The notes beneath the pieces are model-generated. The model saw only the letters and a program-made list of their open reading frames with translations. It ran no database searches and was not told where the DNA came from. The position numbers and the translations under genes were made by a program. DNA of 64,000 nt from Hyphomonadaceae bacterium UKL13-1 (GTDB taxonomy: Bacteria > Pseudomonadota > Alphaproteobacteria > Caulobacterales > Aquidulcibacteraceae), in assembly GCA_001602435.1 (NCBI GenBank), contig CP012156.1, forward strand, positions 826,001 to 890,000, given 5' to 3'. Shown here piece by piece: positions 1 through 8,700 of this stretch (positions are counted from its first letter, which is position 1; each line of letters opens with the position of its first letter).

Positions 1-1
1 C

Positions 2-184
2 ACGCCGCGGCCAGCTGGCGGGCGCATTTTGAAGACGATTGATCTGCGTGAAGTTTCAATCGTCACCTTCCCCATGCTGCCGCGCGCCCGGTTTCGTGTG
101 CGCGGCCCAACCCAATCCGTAAGGCCTTCAGCGCCTGCGGACCTTGCGCGTCAAGTTCAACCCCCTGCCGCTCCGGCGGCCTAA
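2..184 (+). CDS. GTA/HK97-type prohead protease, C-terminal fragment
   Basis: The gene is cut by the window edge, so only its last 60 codons are visible. The reading frame that ends in TAA at 182-184 contains the stretch DLREVSIVTFPMLPRAR, which matches the conserved C-terminal part of HK97-family prohead proteases, followed by an Ala/Pro-rich tail. In RcGTA-like clusters this protease (gp4) sits just before the major capsid gene, as here, with only 11 bases between them. The protease trims the capsid protein during head maturation. The catalytic His/Ser residues lie outside the window, so activity cannot be judged. Confidence 0.8.
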   Translation, partial: TPRPAGGRILKTIDLREVSIVTFPMLPRARFRVRGPTQSVRPSAPADLARQVQPPAAPAA

Positions 185-195
185 CGGAGAAGTCC

Positions 196-1419
196 ATGGA
201 AACGAAAATGACCCAGTCGCCCGAAGTACGGGCGGCCCATAATGAACTCATGTCTGCTTTTGAGGCCTTTCGGGCCGCCAACGACCAAAGGCTGGCCGAG
301 ATCGAACAAAAATCCTCGGCCGATGTTCTGCTGGAAGAGAAAGTAGATCGTATTGATCGTAGCCTAAACCGCGCGCAGGCCAGTTTGGACCGTTTGTCGC
401 TGGCAGGCCTTCGCCCTGGCACCCAGCCAGCTGTCGACCTTGCGCGGCAAGAAGCTAAGGCTGCTTGGGCAGGCTTTATGCGTCGGGGTGACGAAAGCGC
501 TCTGGCAGCGATTGAAGCCAAATCCTTGTCGGTTGGTGTCCCCGCGGATGGCGGCCATGTTGCGCCGCCAGAAGTCCAAGCCACGATTGATCGGCGCATC
601 TTTGCCGCTTCACCTATGCGTCGTTTGGCGTCGATCCGTACCACGTCTGCCAATATCTTCCGTAAGCCGATTGCCATCTCGGCTCCAGCTGTGGGCTGGG
701 TAGCCGAAACCGGCACGCGCACCGAAACAGCGACTCCATCTTTGGACTTGCTCTCGTTTCCAATGGGCGAAATCTACGCCATGGCAGCAGCGACCCAGAC
801 GCTTCTTGATGATGCGCTCCTGGACATGGATCAATGGCTGGCGGGCGAGATTGCCGAAAGCTTCTCGAGTGCGGAAAGCATTGCTTTCATCTCCGGCGAT
901 GGCGTCAATAAACCCAAGGGCCTTCTGGCCTATACCGCGGCACCCGATGCCAGCGCGACTTGGGGCCAGCTTGGCTATCTCGCTTCGGGCGTGGCGGGCG
1001 CATTTCCGGCCGCTAATCCGGTCGATAAATTGGTTGACCTCACCTATGCCCCGAAGACGCCGTACCGGGCCAATGCCAGCTTCTTGATGAACCGTCGAAC
1101 GGTTGGTTTGGTCCGTAAATTTAAGGACTCTGCTGGCCAATACATCTGGCAACCGTCTTTGGTCGCCGGCCAGCCCGCTACGCTTTTGGGCTTCCCGGTT
1201 GTCGAGTGCGAGGACATGCCCGACGTCAGCGCCAGCGGTCTCGCCATCGCCTTTGGTGACTTCGAGAAGGGCTATCTGATCGTCGATCGGGCCGATGTGC
1301 GGGTCTTGCGGGATCCTTACACCAACAAACCGTTTGTCATGTTCTATGTCACCAAGCGCCTCGGTGGTGGTGTGCAGAACTTCGACGCGATCAAACTGCT
1401 CAAATTCACCGTCAGCTAA
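196..1419 (+). CDS. Phage/GTA major capsid protein, HK97 family (gp5-like)
   Basis: This 407-residue protein forms the head shell of the gene transfer agent. Residues 1 to about 75 are charged and helical, with heptad-like Leu/Ile spacing, as expected of the delta scaffolding domain that the preceding protease removes. The rest matches the HK97 fold class: a Gly/Ala-rich segment with the sequence ADGGHVAPPEVQ, a central part with FISGDGVNKPKGLL, and a C-terminal part ending in IKLLKFTVS. The start is supported by a GGAG about 9 bases upstream. Its position between protease and gp6-like connector is that of RcGTA gp5. Identity as capsid is secure; the GTA assignment comes from the gene order. 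Confidence 0.93.
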   Translation: METKMTQSPEVRAAHNELMSAFEAFRAANDQRLAEIEQKSSADVLLEEKVDRIDRSLNRAQASLDRLSLAGLRPGTQPAVDLARQEAKAAWAGFMRRGDESALAAIEAKSLSVGVPADGGHVAPPEVQATIDRRIFAASPMRRLASIRTTSANIFRKPIAISAPAVGWVAETGTRTETATPSLDLLSFPMGEIYAMAAATQTLLDDALLDMDQWLAGEIAESFSSAESIAFISGDGVNKPKGLLAYTAAPDASATWGQLGYLASGVAGAFPAANPVDKLVDLTYAPKTPYRANASFLMNRRTVGLVRKFKDSAGQYIWQPSLVAGQPATLLGFPVVECEDMPDVSASGLAIAFGDFEKGYLIVDRADVRVLRDPYTNKPFVMFYVTKRLGGGVQNFDAIKLLKFTVS

Positions 1420-1430
1420 GGCAAAATCCC

Positions 1431-1955
1431 ATGGCCCTGGAAATTCTGATCCCCCCAGAGGGGGAGCCCGTGTCCCTGTCAGATGTGCGCGCCTATCTTC
1501 GGATCGGCACGCAAGGGGATGACGCTCTGCTCGCGCTCTTCATTACGGCAGCGCGCGAGGCTTTTGAAGCGCGGACCGGGCGTGCGCTCCTCACACGGCG
1601 GGTGCGTCAGAATTTCCTTGGTGCCTTGTCTCCAGGCTTTCTGATCCCGGCGACCAATCCTGTTACCGCAATCCATGCGGTGCGGACGATTTTGCCTTCA
1701 GGCGCTCTGGCGGATCCGAGTGGCAACATCCTCAGTCTGATTGATGGGAAATTCGTCTTGAACCAACCGATGCGCGACTTCAGCGTCGAGTATCAGGCGG
1801 GCTATGCCACCAGCGCGCTGGTGCCCCAAGCCGACCGATTGGCCATTCTAGAAGCCGTCGCGGATGCCATTGCGCGCCGCGATGGCGATGGCTCTGCCCC
1901 CGCAGCTGGCGGGAGAGCCTCTTGGGATCAGAGCTTCGAAAGGGTCAAACTATGA
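1431..1955 (+). CDS. GTA head-tail connector (gp6-like)
   Basis: The 174-residue product begins with a typical connector N-terminus: PVSLSDVRAYLRIGTQGDDALLALFITAAREAFEARTGRA is the helical signature of the gp6-like/phiE125 gp8 connector family (shown here in part: LSDVRAYLRI and AAREAFEARTGR). These proteins form a ring between portal and tail. It starts 11 bases after the capsid gene and its stop codon overlaps the next start (ATGA). The internal region has the NPVTAIHAV strand motif also common in this family. Confidence is high for the family and moderate for the exact position of the ring in the particle. Confidence 0.85.
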   Translation: MALEILIPPEGEPVSLSDVRAYLRIGTQGDDALLALFITAAREAFEARTGRALLTRRVRQNFLGALSPGFLIPATNPVTAIHAVRTILPSGALADPSGNILSLIDGKFVLNQPMRDFSVEYQAGYATSALVPQADRLAILEAVADAIARRDGDGSAPAAGGRASWDQSFERVKL

Positions 1956-2356
1956 GTGCGGCTGCTTGCCAGCAGGCGTTGGACGCCGTGTTTCGGGCAG
2001 ATCCGGCCGTTCAAGCGGTCTTGGGCAATCCGGTCCGATTGGTCGAAGCCCCGGTGAAACTGGCTGCATATCCTTTTGCCTTTTGGCGACGTTGGGAGAC
2101 CAAGCCAGTTGATGCCTCAGTGGTCCAAAGCGACGAGCATATTGCGACATTAGAGGTCGTCTGCCGCCAGCCGGGGGCCGAAATCGCCCGCCAAGCCGTC
2201 GCAGCGCTCGCCACCTGCGCCGCTGCGGCAAAGCCCAATCCACTAGGCGCGCGCATCGTGCTGATCCTGCCACTTTATAGCGATGTGATGCGCAGTGCGG
2301 ACGGGCGGTCTTGGCTCGGGATCGTGCGTTTAAAGATCATTGCTGATCGTATCTGA
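1952..2356 (+). CDS. DUF3168 tail terminator protein (GTA gp8-like)
   Basis: The 134-residue product carries the DUF3168 pattern: an N-terminal helix AACQQALDAVFRADPAVQAVLG, then the strand segment with YPFAFWRRWETKPVDAS, and a C-terminal IVRLKIIADR strand. DUF3168 proteins cap the tail tube. I chose the ATG that overlaps the previous stop codon as ATGA rather than an earlier in-frame ATG at 1922, because translational coupling is the rule in this operon. In RcGTA a short gp7 gene separates gp6 and gp8; here the two overlap, so gp7 is absent from this position. Confidence 0.85.
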   Translation: MSAAACQQALDAVFRADPAVQAVLGNPVRLVEAPVKLAAYPFAFWRRWETKPVDASVVQSDEHIATLEVVCRQPGAEIARQAVAALATCAAAAKPNPLGARIVLILPLYSDVMRSADGRSWLGIVRLKIIADRI

Positions 2357-2381
2357 ATATATTTTCATTAAGGAGGCCGCT

Positions 2382-2798
2382 ATGGCGGGACAAGCAGGAC
2401 GGGACGTCCTACTCAAGATATCCGATGGGGCCGCAATCCCGAATTTTGTAACGATCGCCGGTTTGCGTGCGAAGACGATTGCGCTGGCCGCCAAGTCGGT
2501 GGACGCCACTTCGGCGGAAAGCCCAAATGCCTGGCGCGAACTCTTGGCCGGGGCAGGTTTGAAGGAAGCCAGTGTCACCGGCAGCGGCGTATTTAAGGAT
2601 GCCGCGTCTGATGCCTTGGTACGCACAAGCTTTTTTGCGCAAGATCGCAGAATCTGGCGCTTAATCGTCCCAGACTTTGGCACGCTTGAGGGGCCGTTTC
2701 AGATCGCCGCGCTTGAATATGGCGGTGCCCATGATGGGGAGGCAACTTTCTCAATGACTTTGGTCAGCGCCGGCGAATTGGGATTTGTCGCACTATGA
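2382..2798 (+). CDS. GTA major tail protein, TP901-1 family (gp9-like)
   Basis: This 138-residue protein would form the tail tube. It starts with GQAGRDVLLKISDG and contains SVDATSAESPNAWRELLAGAGLKEASVTGSGVF in pieces typical of TP901-1/phage_tail_2 proteins, ending with FSMTLVSAGELGF. The start is the ATG placed five bases after a perfect AAGGAGG at 2370-2376, the strongest ribosome binding site of the operon, which fits a protein needed in many copies. Two earlier in-frame starts overlap that site and are rejected. The stop overlaps the next start (ATGA). Confidence 0.88.
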   Translation: MAGQAGRDVLLKISDGAAIPNFVTIAGLRAKTIALAAKSVDATSAESPNAWRELLAGAGLKEASVTGSGVFKDAASDALVRTSFFAQDRRIWRLIVPDFGTLEGPFQIAALEYGGAHDGEATFSMTLVSAGELGFVAL

Positions 2799-3091
2799 CC
2801 GGGTTGATTAATCCCGCGCGCGGCGAAGCCGTCTTGCATGTCGATGGCCGCCCTTTGATCTTGTGCTTGACGATGGGAGCTCTGGCACGCCTTGAAGCTG
2901 CCTTGGAAGTCAACACATTAGAAGCCCTCGAGGCCCGCCTCGCCACCCTGTCCAGTCACGATGTGTTGGTGATCATCTCTGCCCTCTTGTGCGGCGAGGC
3001 CATGAGCGCAGCCGACCTTGCCAAGGCACAAATTCGCCCGGCGGAGGCAGCAGAGGCCATTACAAAGGCGTTTGAAGGGGCGGGGGCATGA
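2795..3091 (+). CDS. GTA tail assembly chaperone, N part (gp10/GTA TAC-like)
   Basis: The 98-residue product has the layout of the GTA gp10 family: an N-terminal NPARGEAVLHVDGRPL beta hairpin, the helix TMGALARLEAALEV, and a C-terminal helical PAEAAEAITKAFEG. This family is thought to act with the following small gene as a chaperone for the tape measure protein during tail assembly. It overlaps both neighbours by four bases (ATGA). Function is inferred from family and from its position between tail tube and tape measure. Confidence 0.8.
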   Translation: MTGLINPARGEAVLHVDGRPLILCLTMGALARLEAALEVNTLEALEARLATLSSHDVLVIISALLCGEAMSAADLAKAQIRPAEAAEAITKAFEGAGA

Positions 3092-3297
3092 GCCTTTTGC
3101 CGTGGCCCAGCCTGCTTCGCCAAGCCATTGGCCTCAGCCTAGATCCTGCTTCCTTCTGGGAGGTCTCGGTTGCCGAATGGCGCGCCCTAGTGGCCCCTGA
3201 TCTGGCAACCACCGAGGTCATGACACGCGCCAACCTAACCCTTCTATCGCTTCGTTTCCCAGATGAGGAGACTCCTCCTAATGACATCAATGAATAA
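3088..3297 (+). CDS. Phage/GTA tail assembly chaperone (gp10.1-like)
   Basis: A 69-residue protein with the features of the phage TAC family: PWPSLLRQAIGLSLDPASFWEVSVAEWRAL is recognisable by the short motif FWEVSVAEWRAL and by the preceding G-L-x-P/D. It overlaps the upstream chaperone gene by four bases and runs 17 bases into the tape measure gene. In RcGTA the corresponding reading frame was once missed because it is so short. It probably binds the tape measure protein before tail tube assembly. Confidence 0.8.
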   Translation: MSLLPWPSLLRQAIGLSLDPASFWEVSVAEWRALVAPDLATTEVMTRANLTLLSLRFPDEETPPNDINE

Positions 3298-3817
3298 AAG
3301 TTCATTTGAAGATGATTTGCAGCGCGCCGCAGACAGTTTGGATGCGTTTGCCACCGGTCCTGCGCAAGCCGCAGCGGACGCATTAGGCGACGCTTTTGCC
3401 AAAGCTGGCAAGCGCGTGTCCTCATCTTTGGCCGAAGCCGCGCGTAGTGGCGAACTTTCTGTTCGAGGTCTGGCTGCCAGTCTGGTGCGTGATCTGTCCA
3501 ATTTGGCCTTAGAGCGCTTTGTCACAAAACCCTTGGAGGCGGCCTTTCTGCAGATCGTGCAGAGCATCCCGCAAGCAGGCGCGCGTGCAGATGGTGGCCC
3601 GGTGACGTCTGGCGGGGCCTATCTGGTTGGCGAGCGTGGACCAGAACTGTTTGTGCCTTCCAACTCGGGCTCAATCCTTCCGAGCGGGGCTGGTCAGCCA
3701 ATCAACATCACGATCCATATGGCACCTGGTAGCAATCTGGCTGAGGTAAAGCGCTCGTCTACCCAAGTGGCGGCCGCTTTGGCCCGCGCCGTTCAACGCG
3801 GGGGAAGCTTGCTATGA
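3281..3817 (+). CDS. GTA tape measure protein (gp11-like)
   Basis: This 178-residue protein sets tail length. It is short, like other GTA tape measures and unlike the long ones of typical phages. The N-terminal half is a charged helical region with repeated Ala; the C-terminal half has the motif ARADGGPVTSGGAYLVGERGPELF, here quoted as GGAYLVGERGPELF, which is the hallmark of the end of tape measure proteins. The start at 3281 has GAGGAG ten bases upstream; an earlier ATG at 3263 lies on top of that site. The gene begins inside the previous one and ends in an ATGA overlap with the next. Confidence 0.85.
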   Translation: MTSMNKSSFEDDLQRAADSLDAFATGPAQAAADALGDAFAKAGKRVSSSLAEAARSGELSVRGLAASLVRDLSNLALERFVTKPLEAAFLQIVQSIPQAGARADGGPVTSGGAYLVGERGPELFVPSNSGSILPSGAGQPINITIHMAPGSNLAEVKRSSTQVAAALARAVQRGGSLL

Positions 3818-4446
3818 CCGCGTTTCACAACATCAACTTTCCCCTGAAACTGGCCCGTGGTGCCATAGGTGGGCCAGAGCGGGTGACCGAAGTGGTGGCC
3901 TTGGCCAATGGTCGCGAAGTGCGCAACACCTGCTTGTCTCGGTCGCGACGGCGCTGGGATGTCGGCTCAGCCATTCGAAACTTGGACGATCTATCGGAAA
4001 TCACAGCCTTTTTTGAAGCCCGTCTCGGACGCCTCCATGGATTTCGTTTCAGTGATCCGGCGGACCACAAAAGCTGTCGACCGTCACAAATGCCGGGGCC
4101 GTTCGATCAGCTTCTGGGCACGGGCAATGGCAGCCAAAAGGTCTTTCAGTTGCAGAAAACCTATGGCGATGTGGCGGGCAACAGCGTTCGACCGATCCAT
4201 CTGCCGGGCCTCGGCACGGTGCGGGTGGGCATTGGCACAACAGAGCTTCCGGCTTCAGCTTTCTCTGTGGACACCCAAACAGGCTTGATCACGCTTTCGA
4301 CGGCCCCAGCGGCTGGCCAGTCGGTGCGGGCAGGCTTTAGCTTTGATACCCCCGTCCGCTTTGACAGCGACCGCCTCGACATTGCCCATGATGCGTTTGA
4401 GGCAGGCCGGGTTATCTCGCTGGCTCTGGTGGAGATCTTGTTATGA
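3814..4446 (+). CDS. DUF2460 distal tail protein (GTA gp12-like)
   Basis: The 210-residue product is a DUF2460 protein, with FPLKLARGAIGGPERVTEVV near the N-terminus, the NTCLSRSRRRWDVG segment, and FFEARLGRLHGFRFSDPAD around residues 65-85, all typical of the family. In RcGTA this protein is the distal tail ring between the tube and the baseplate hub. It shares four-base overlaps with both neighbours. Family assignment is confident. Confidence 0.9.
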   Translation: MTAFHNINFPLKLARGAIGGPERVTEVVALANGREVRNTCLSRSRRRWDVGSAIRNLDDLSEITAFFEARLGRLHGFRFSDPADHKSCRPSQMPGPFDQLLGTGNGSQKVFQLQKTYGDVAGNSVRPIHLPGLGTVRVGIGTTELPASAFSVDTQTGLITLSTAPAAGQSVRAGFSFDTPVRFDSDRLDIAHDAFEAGRVISLALVEILL

Positions 4447-5324
4447 GGTCTTTGCCACCTGCCTTGGACGCAAAATGGCGCGCTGGTGTCACCACTTTGG
4501 CGCGCGCTTGGCGCTTGATCCGGCAAGACGGCTTGGTCCTTGCTGCCACCGAGCATGACCGCGATCTTCAAGTCGCTGACACACTCTTCAAAGCTGCGTT
4601 CAGCCTCAGCGAAAGCCCGGTTGAAGCTGAATTGTCGCTCAGCCCCGGCCATGCCGCCCTGTCAGGCGCGCTCTCGCTGGCAGGGATGGACGCCGATGAC
4701 ATCAAGCTGGGTCTTTGGGATCAAGCGCGGGTTGAGGCTTTTCTGATCGACTGGCAAGAGCCGACGATAAGTCTGCCGCTGTGGTCTGGCTTTGTGCAGA
4801 CGATTGTGTGTCATGGCAGTAATTTCGAGTTGAATATCCAAACACTCGAACCCGCCATGAACCAAATGGTGGGCCGTCTTTATGCCCGTAGCTGTGACGC
4901 AAGCCTGGGCGACGGACGCTGTGGCGTCAATTTAAATGACCCGGCTTATCGCGCGACCGCGACCATCATGGCAGTGCAGAGTGACCGTGCCTTAACTACC
5001 TCCTTCGTGCAAGAATTTGATTTAAATGCCTTTAGTGGTGGAATGCTGCGGGTCATTTCTGGGCGCGCGAAGGGCCTGTCACGACCGATTCAGCAGGTGG
5101 AACTGGTCGGCGGTCAGCTCGCCGTCAAACTAGCCCAACCGATGCCGATTTTGCCAGCGCAGGGTGATGCCGTCACTTTTAGCCTTGGGTGTGACAAACG
5201 CTATGACACCTGCCGCACCCGTTTTGGCAATGGCTTGAACTTCCGGGGTGTCCCCACTTTGCCCGGTGAAGCCGCGACGGTCACGGGTCCCAGCCCCGCA
5301 GGAAATGTTGGGGGCAAACGATGA
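4443..5324 (+). CDS. DUF2163 baseplate hub protein (GTA gp13-like)
   Basis: A 293-residue DUF2163/phage BR0599 family protein, the hub of the GTA baseplate. Four cysteines, C151 and C160 in the motif CDASLGDGRCGVNL and C250 and C257 in CDKRYDTCRTRFGN, have the spacing conserved in this family. From memory, the RcGTA hub structure has an iron-sulfur cluster held by such residues; the cysteines are visible here but cluster binding is an inference. The gene overlaps gp12-like and gp14-like genes by four bases each. Confidence 0.9.
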   Translation: MRSLPPALDAKWRAGVTTLARAWRLIRQDGLVLAATEHDRDLQVADTLFKAAFSLSESPVEAELSLSPGHAALSGALSLAGMDADDIKLGLWDQARVEAFLIDWQEPTISLPLWSGFVQTIVCHGSNFELNIQTLEPAMNQMVGRLYARSCDASLGDGRCGVNLNDPAYRATATIMAVQSDRALTTSFVQEFDLNAFSGGMLRVISGRAKGLSRPIQQVELVGGQLAVKLAQPMPILPAQGDAVTFSLGCDKRYDTCRTRFGNGLNFRGVPTLPGEAATVTGPSPAGNVGGKR

Positions 5325-5746
5325 GGGTGGATGCCATGCACTTGGCAAGGGCTTGGCTGGGCACACCCTATGCCGAAGGGGCAAGCCAGTGCGGAATAGC
5401 AACTGATTGTGTTGGCTTGATTGAGGGCGTTGCCCGCGATTTAGGCCTAACTTGTCCCTCGCGGACGGCGCTGAAGCGCGACCTCGTGGCGGCAGCCCAT
5501 TTGTTTTTAGAACCCCTCGACGAGCCCCGCCTGGGCTGCGTGATCCTGTTTGCACAAGTCCCAAGTGGGTCACCTGCTCACGCGGGCCTAATGGGCGAGG
5601 ACGGGCGCTTCATCCATGCCCATTGGACGGCTGGCGTTGTCGAAAATCGCTATGGCCGCTGGTTTAAGATGCGCACCACACACCTGTTTGACTGGCCTGA
5701 CCCAAGCCTTTCCACCCATGCTCCGGCTGAAAAAGGATCAATCTGA
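5321..5746 (+). CDS. NlpC/P60-type cell-wall peptidase of GTA tail (gp14-like)
   Basis: A 141-residue peptidase probably located in the baseplate, where it would open peptidoglycan during DNA delivery. The catalytic cysteine is C30 in ATDCVGLIEG, and H87 in SPAHAGLM is the likely general base; a further His pair follows at 99-101 (HAH). Upstream of the cysteine is the usual AWLGTPYAEGAS loop. The stop codon overlaps the start of the large tail gene as TGATG. The active-site residues are all present, so it should be active. Confidence 0.9.
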   Translation: MRVDAMHLARAWLGTPYAEGASQCGIATDCVGLIEGVARDLGLTCPSRTALKRDLVAAAHLFLEPLDEPRLGCVILFAQVPSGSPAHAGLMGEDGRFIHAHWTAGVVENRYGRWFKMRTTHLFDWPDPSLSTHAPAEKGSI

Positions 5747-8700
5747 TGGCAAGCTTAATCCTCTCCACCATCGGCTCCGCGCTGTTTGGGCCGGTCGGCG
5801 GTACCATTGGCACTTTTGTCGGTGACTCCATCGACCAAGCGCTGATTTCAAGCCTCACGCCCGCCCGGGTCCAGCCCTCTCGCCTGTCAAGTTTGAAAGT
5901 ACAAGGCGGCGGCGAAGGTGCGCCCATCCCGCTTGTCTTTGGTCGTGCCCGCGTAACAGGCCAAGTCATCTGGGCCGCACAATTCAAAGAGCATGATAAG
6001 AAGCGCACCATTGGCGGCAAAGGCGGGCAACGCGTCGTGGAGCGCTATTACTCGATTAGCTTTGCCCTTGGCCTGTGCGAAGGGCCCATCCAAGGCATTG
6101 GTCGCATGTGGGTGAATGGCGAGGTCTATGATTTGAGCCAAGCCACCTACCGGCTCTATTTAGGCGGGGAGGATCAAGAGCCTGATCCCTTGATTGAGGC
6201 GATCGAAGGCTTAGACGTTGCGCCGGCCTTTCGCGGTCTTGCCTATCTGGTGTTTGAAGATTTGGTCGTCACGGCCTTTAATGACCGCATCCCCAATATC
6301 TCCGTTGAAATCCTGGCTCCGACACCTGCAGAGGCCAATCGCCCGCGCTTACAAGACTTGGCACGGGCAGTTTGTCTGATCCCTGGTGCCGGGGAATTTG
6401 CCTATGCCACCACGCCGGTCCAAACCATTTGGAAACCGGGCACGGCGCAGACCGAGAACCTGCATGTTCAAAGTGCGCGCACCGACTTGTGTGTTTCCTT
6501 AGATAATTTGGCGCGCGATCTGCCCCAAGTTGATCATGTTTCTTTGGTAGTGGCTTGGTTCGGGACGGACCTGCGGGCAGGGCAGTGTCGTATCGAGCCC
6601 CGCGTCGACCAACGCTTTAAGCCAACCCGTCCGCGTGCTTGGCAAGTGGCTGGCTTGAGCCGTGGCAACGCCAATCTGGTCTCCTTGGTGGATGGCAGGC
6701 CCGCCTATGGCGGCACGCCGGAAGATGCCAGTGTCATCGAGGCCATCACAGAGCTTAAGGCCCGCGGCCATCAGGTCACGCTGAACCCATTTGTTATGAT
6801 GGACATCCCTGCAGGCAATGGCGTGCCAAATCCCCAAGGCGGAATTGGCCAACCAGCCTATCCTTGGCGCGGCCGCATCACCTGCATTTCGGGCCCCACG
6901 ACGACTGAAGCTCAAATTGCCGCCTTCTTTGGCACAGCGGCGGCGAGCCAATTTAGCTTGCGGGGGCAGGAACCCATCTATTCTGGTCCAGCGGAATGGT
7001 CCTATCGGCGCTTTATTTTGCATCAGGCGATGCTGGCCAAAGCCGCAGGTGGGGTGGAGAGCTTCTTGATTGGCTCCGAACTCGTGGGCCTTACCCATAG
7101 GCGGTCTTCAACCGGGCAGTTCCCAGCCGTAGCAGCCCTGAAAGCACTTGCTGCACAAGTCCGTCTCATCCTTGGGCCACAGGTCAAGATTGGCTATGCG
7201 GCGGACTGGACCGAATATGGCGGCTATAATCCTGCGGGTAGCCAGGACCTTTGCTTCCCGCTTGACCCCCTCTGGGCAGACCCCAACTTGGATTTCATCG
7301 GGCTGGATTGGTATCCGCCATTGACCGACCGGCGGCCGGGTGAGCCCGAACCCGATTTGGCCTCGCTGCAGGCGGGCATCGAAGGCGGGGAGGGCTATGA
7401 CTTTTATTATGCGCGTGAAGCCGACCGTCTTGCCCGCACCCGTACACCGATAACCGACGAGGCGTATCAAGAGCCTTGGGTTTGGCGGGTCAAAGACATG
7501 CGAAGTTTCTGGAACCAAAACCATTTTGAACGCATAGGTGGCCAGCGGCTAACCAACCCCACGCCTTGGGTGCCACAATCCAAGCCGATCCGGCTGATGG
7601 AACTGGGTTTCCCGGCCGTCGATAAGGCGGCTAACCGCCCCAGCGTCTTCCCCGATCCTAAATCCTCTGAAGCCGGTCTTCCGCCCTTCTCAACCGGGGC
7701 GCGCGATGATGGTGAACAGCGCCTCGCGCTGGAGGCCTGTCTGGCCTATTGGCGGGATCATAGCCCGATGTCAGCTGTGAACGGGCAGCCGATGATTGCG
7801 CCGGAACACATCTTCTTATGGACTTGGGATGCCCGACCTTATCCCCACTTCCCACAGCTAGAAGCGGTTTGGGGCGATGGCGCGCATGCGGCCACGGGGC
7901 ACTGGTTAGCGGGCCGAGCCGGAATTCTGCCTATACGCGAGCTATTGGTCGGGATTGGCGCACGCGCTGGCCTGAGCTTCCTGAATCCAGACGGCGTATC
8001 AGGCTTTATTGAGGGCTTTGTAGTGGAGACCCCGGCTACCGCGCGTGCCTTGATCGACCAATTGCTGCAGCCGTTGGGACTTGAGGCTCGTCCCCGTTTT
8101 GAAGGGCTTGAGATTACAGATATCTCAGCGCCGGAGGCCGTCCGGACTTTGGCCACTTCGGATTTTCAAATGAAGAGCGGCGCGGCCGATGTCTCTTGGA
8201 TGATGCAGCCGCAAGATGCGCCTTCTCACGTCCAAGTCATCACTTATGCAAGTGAGCGCGATTTTGAGCCTGCTAGTTATCGGACTGAAGGCACAGGATC
8301 GAGCGGCCTCAATCTGTCTATCTCCTTGCCTATGGTGGTGGACGCAGAAAGCCGACAATCCGTGGCGCATCAATTGGCAATGACGCCACCTTTAGAGCGG
8401 CTGCAAGGCAAGTTAACCCCCGCAATTGCTGCCTGTTTGCAAGTCGGTGATCGGTTCATGTGGGAGGATGGCACCCTGTGGCGGGTTGATCGACTGGAGG
8501 GGCCTTGGGCGCAAGAACTGGTCGCAACGCCCGCGCCCCAACCAAGGCCTACCCCATTGGCAAGCCATGCCGTGGAAGCCCAGCCTGACTTGCCTTGGCT
8601 TGCGGCACCCCCGGATTTTGTGGTTCTGGATCTGCCTGCGCCCTTCACCCAAATACAAGCACCAAAGCCTTTGATTGGGGCGTTTGCCAGCCCGTGGCCC

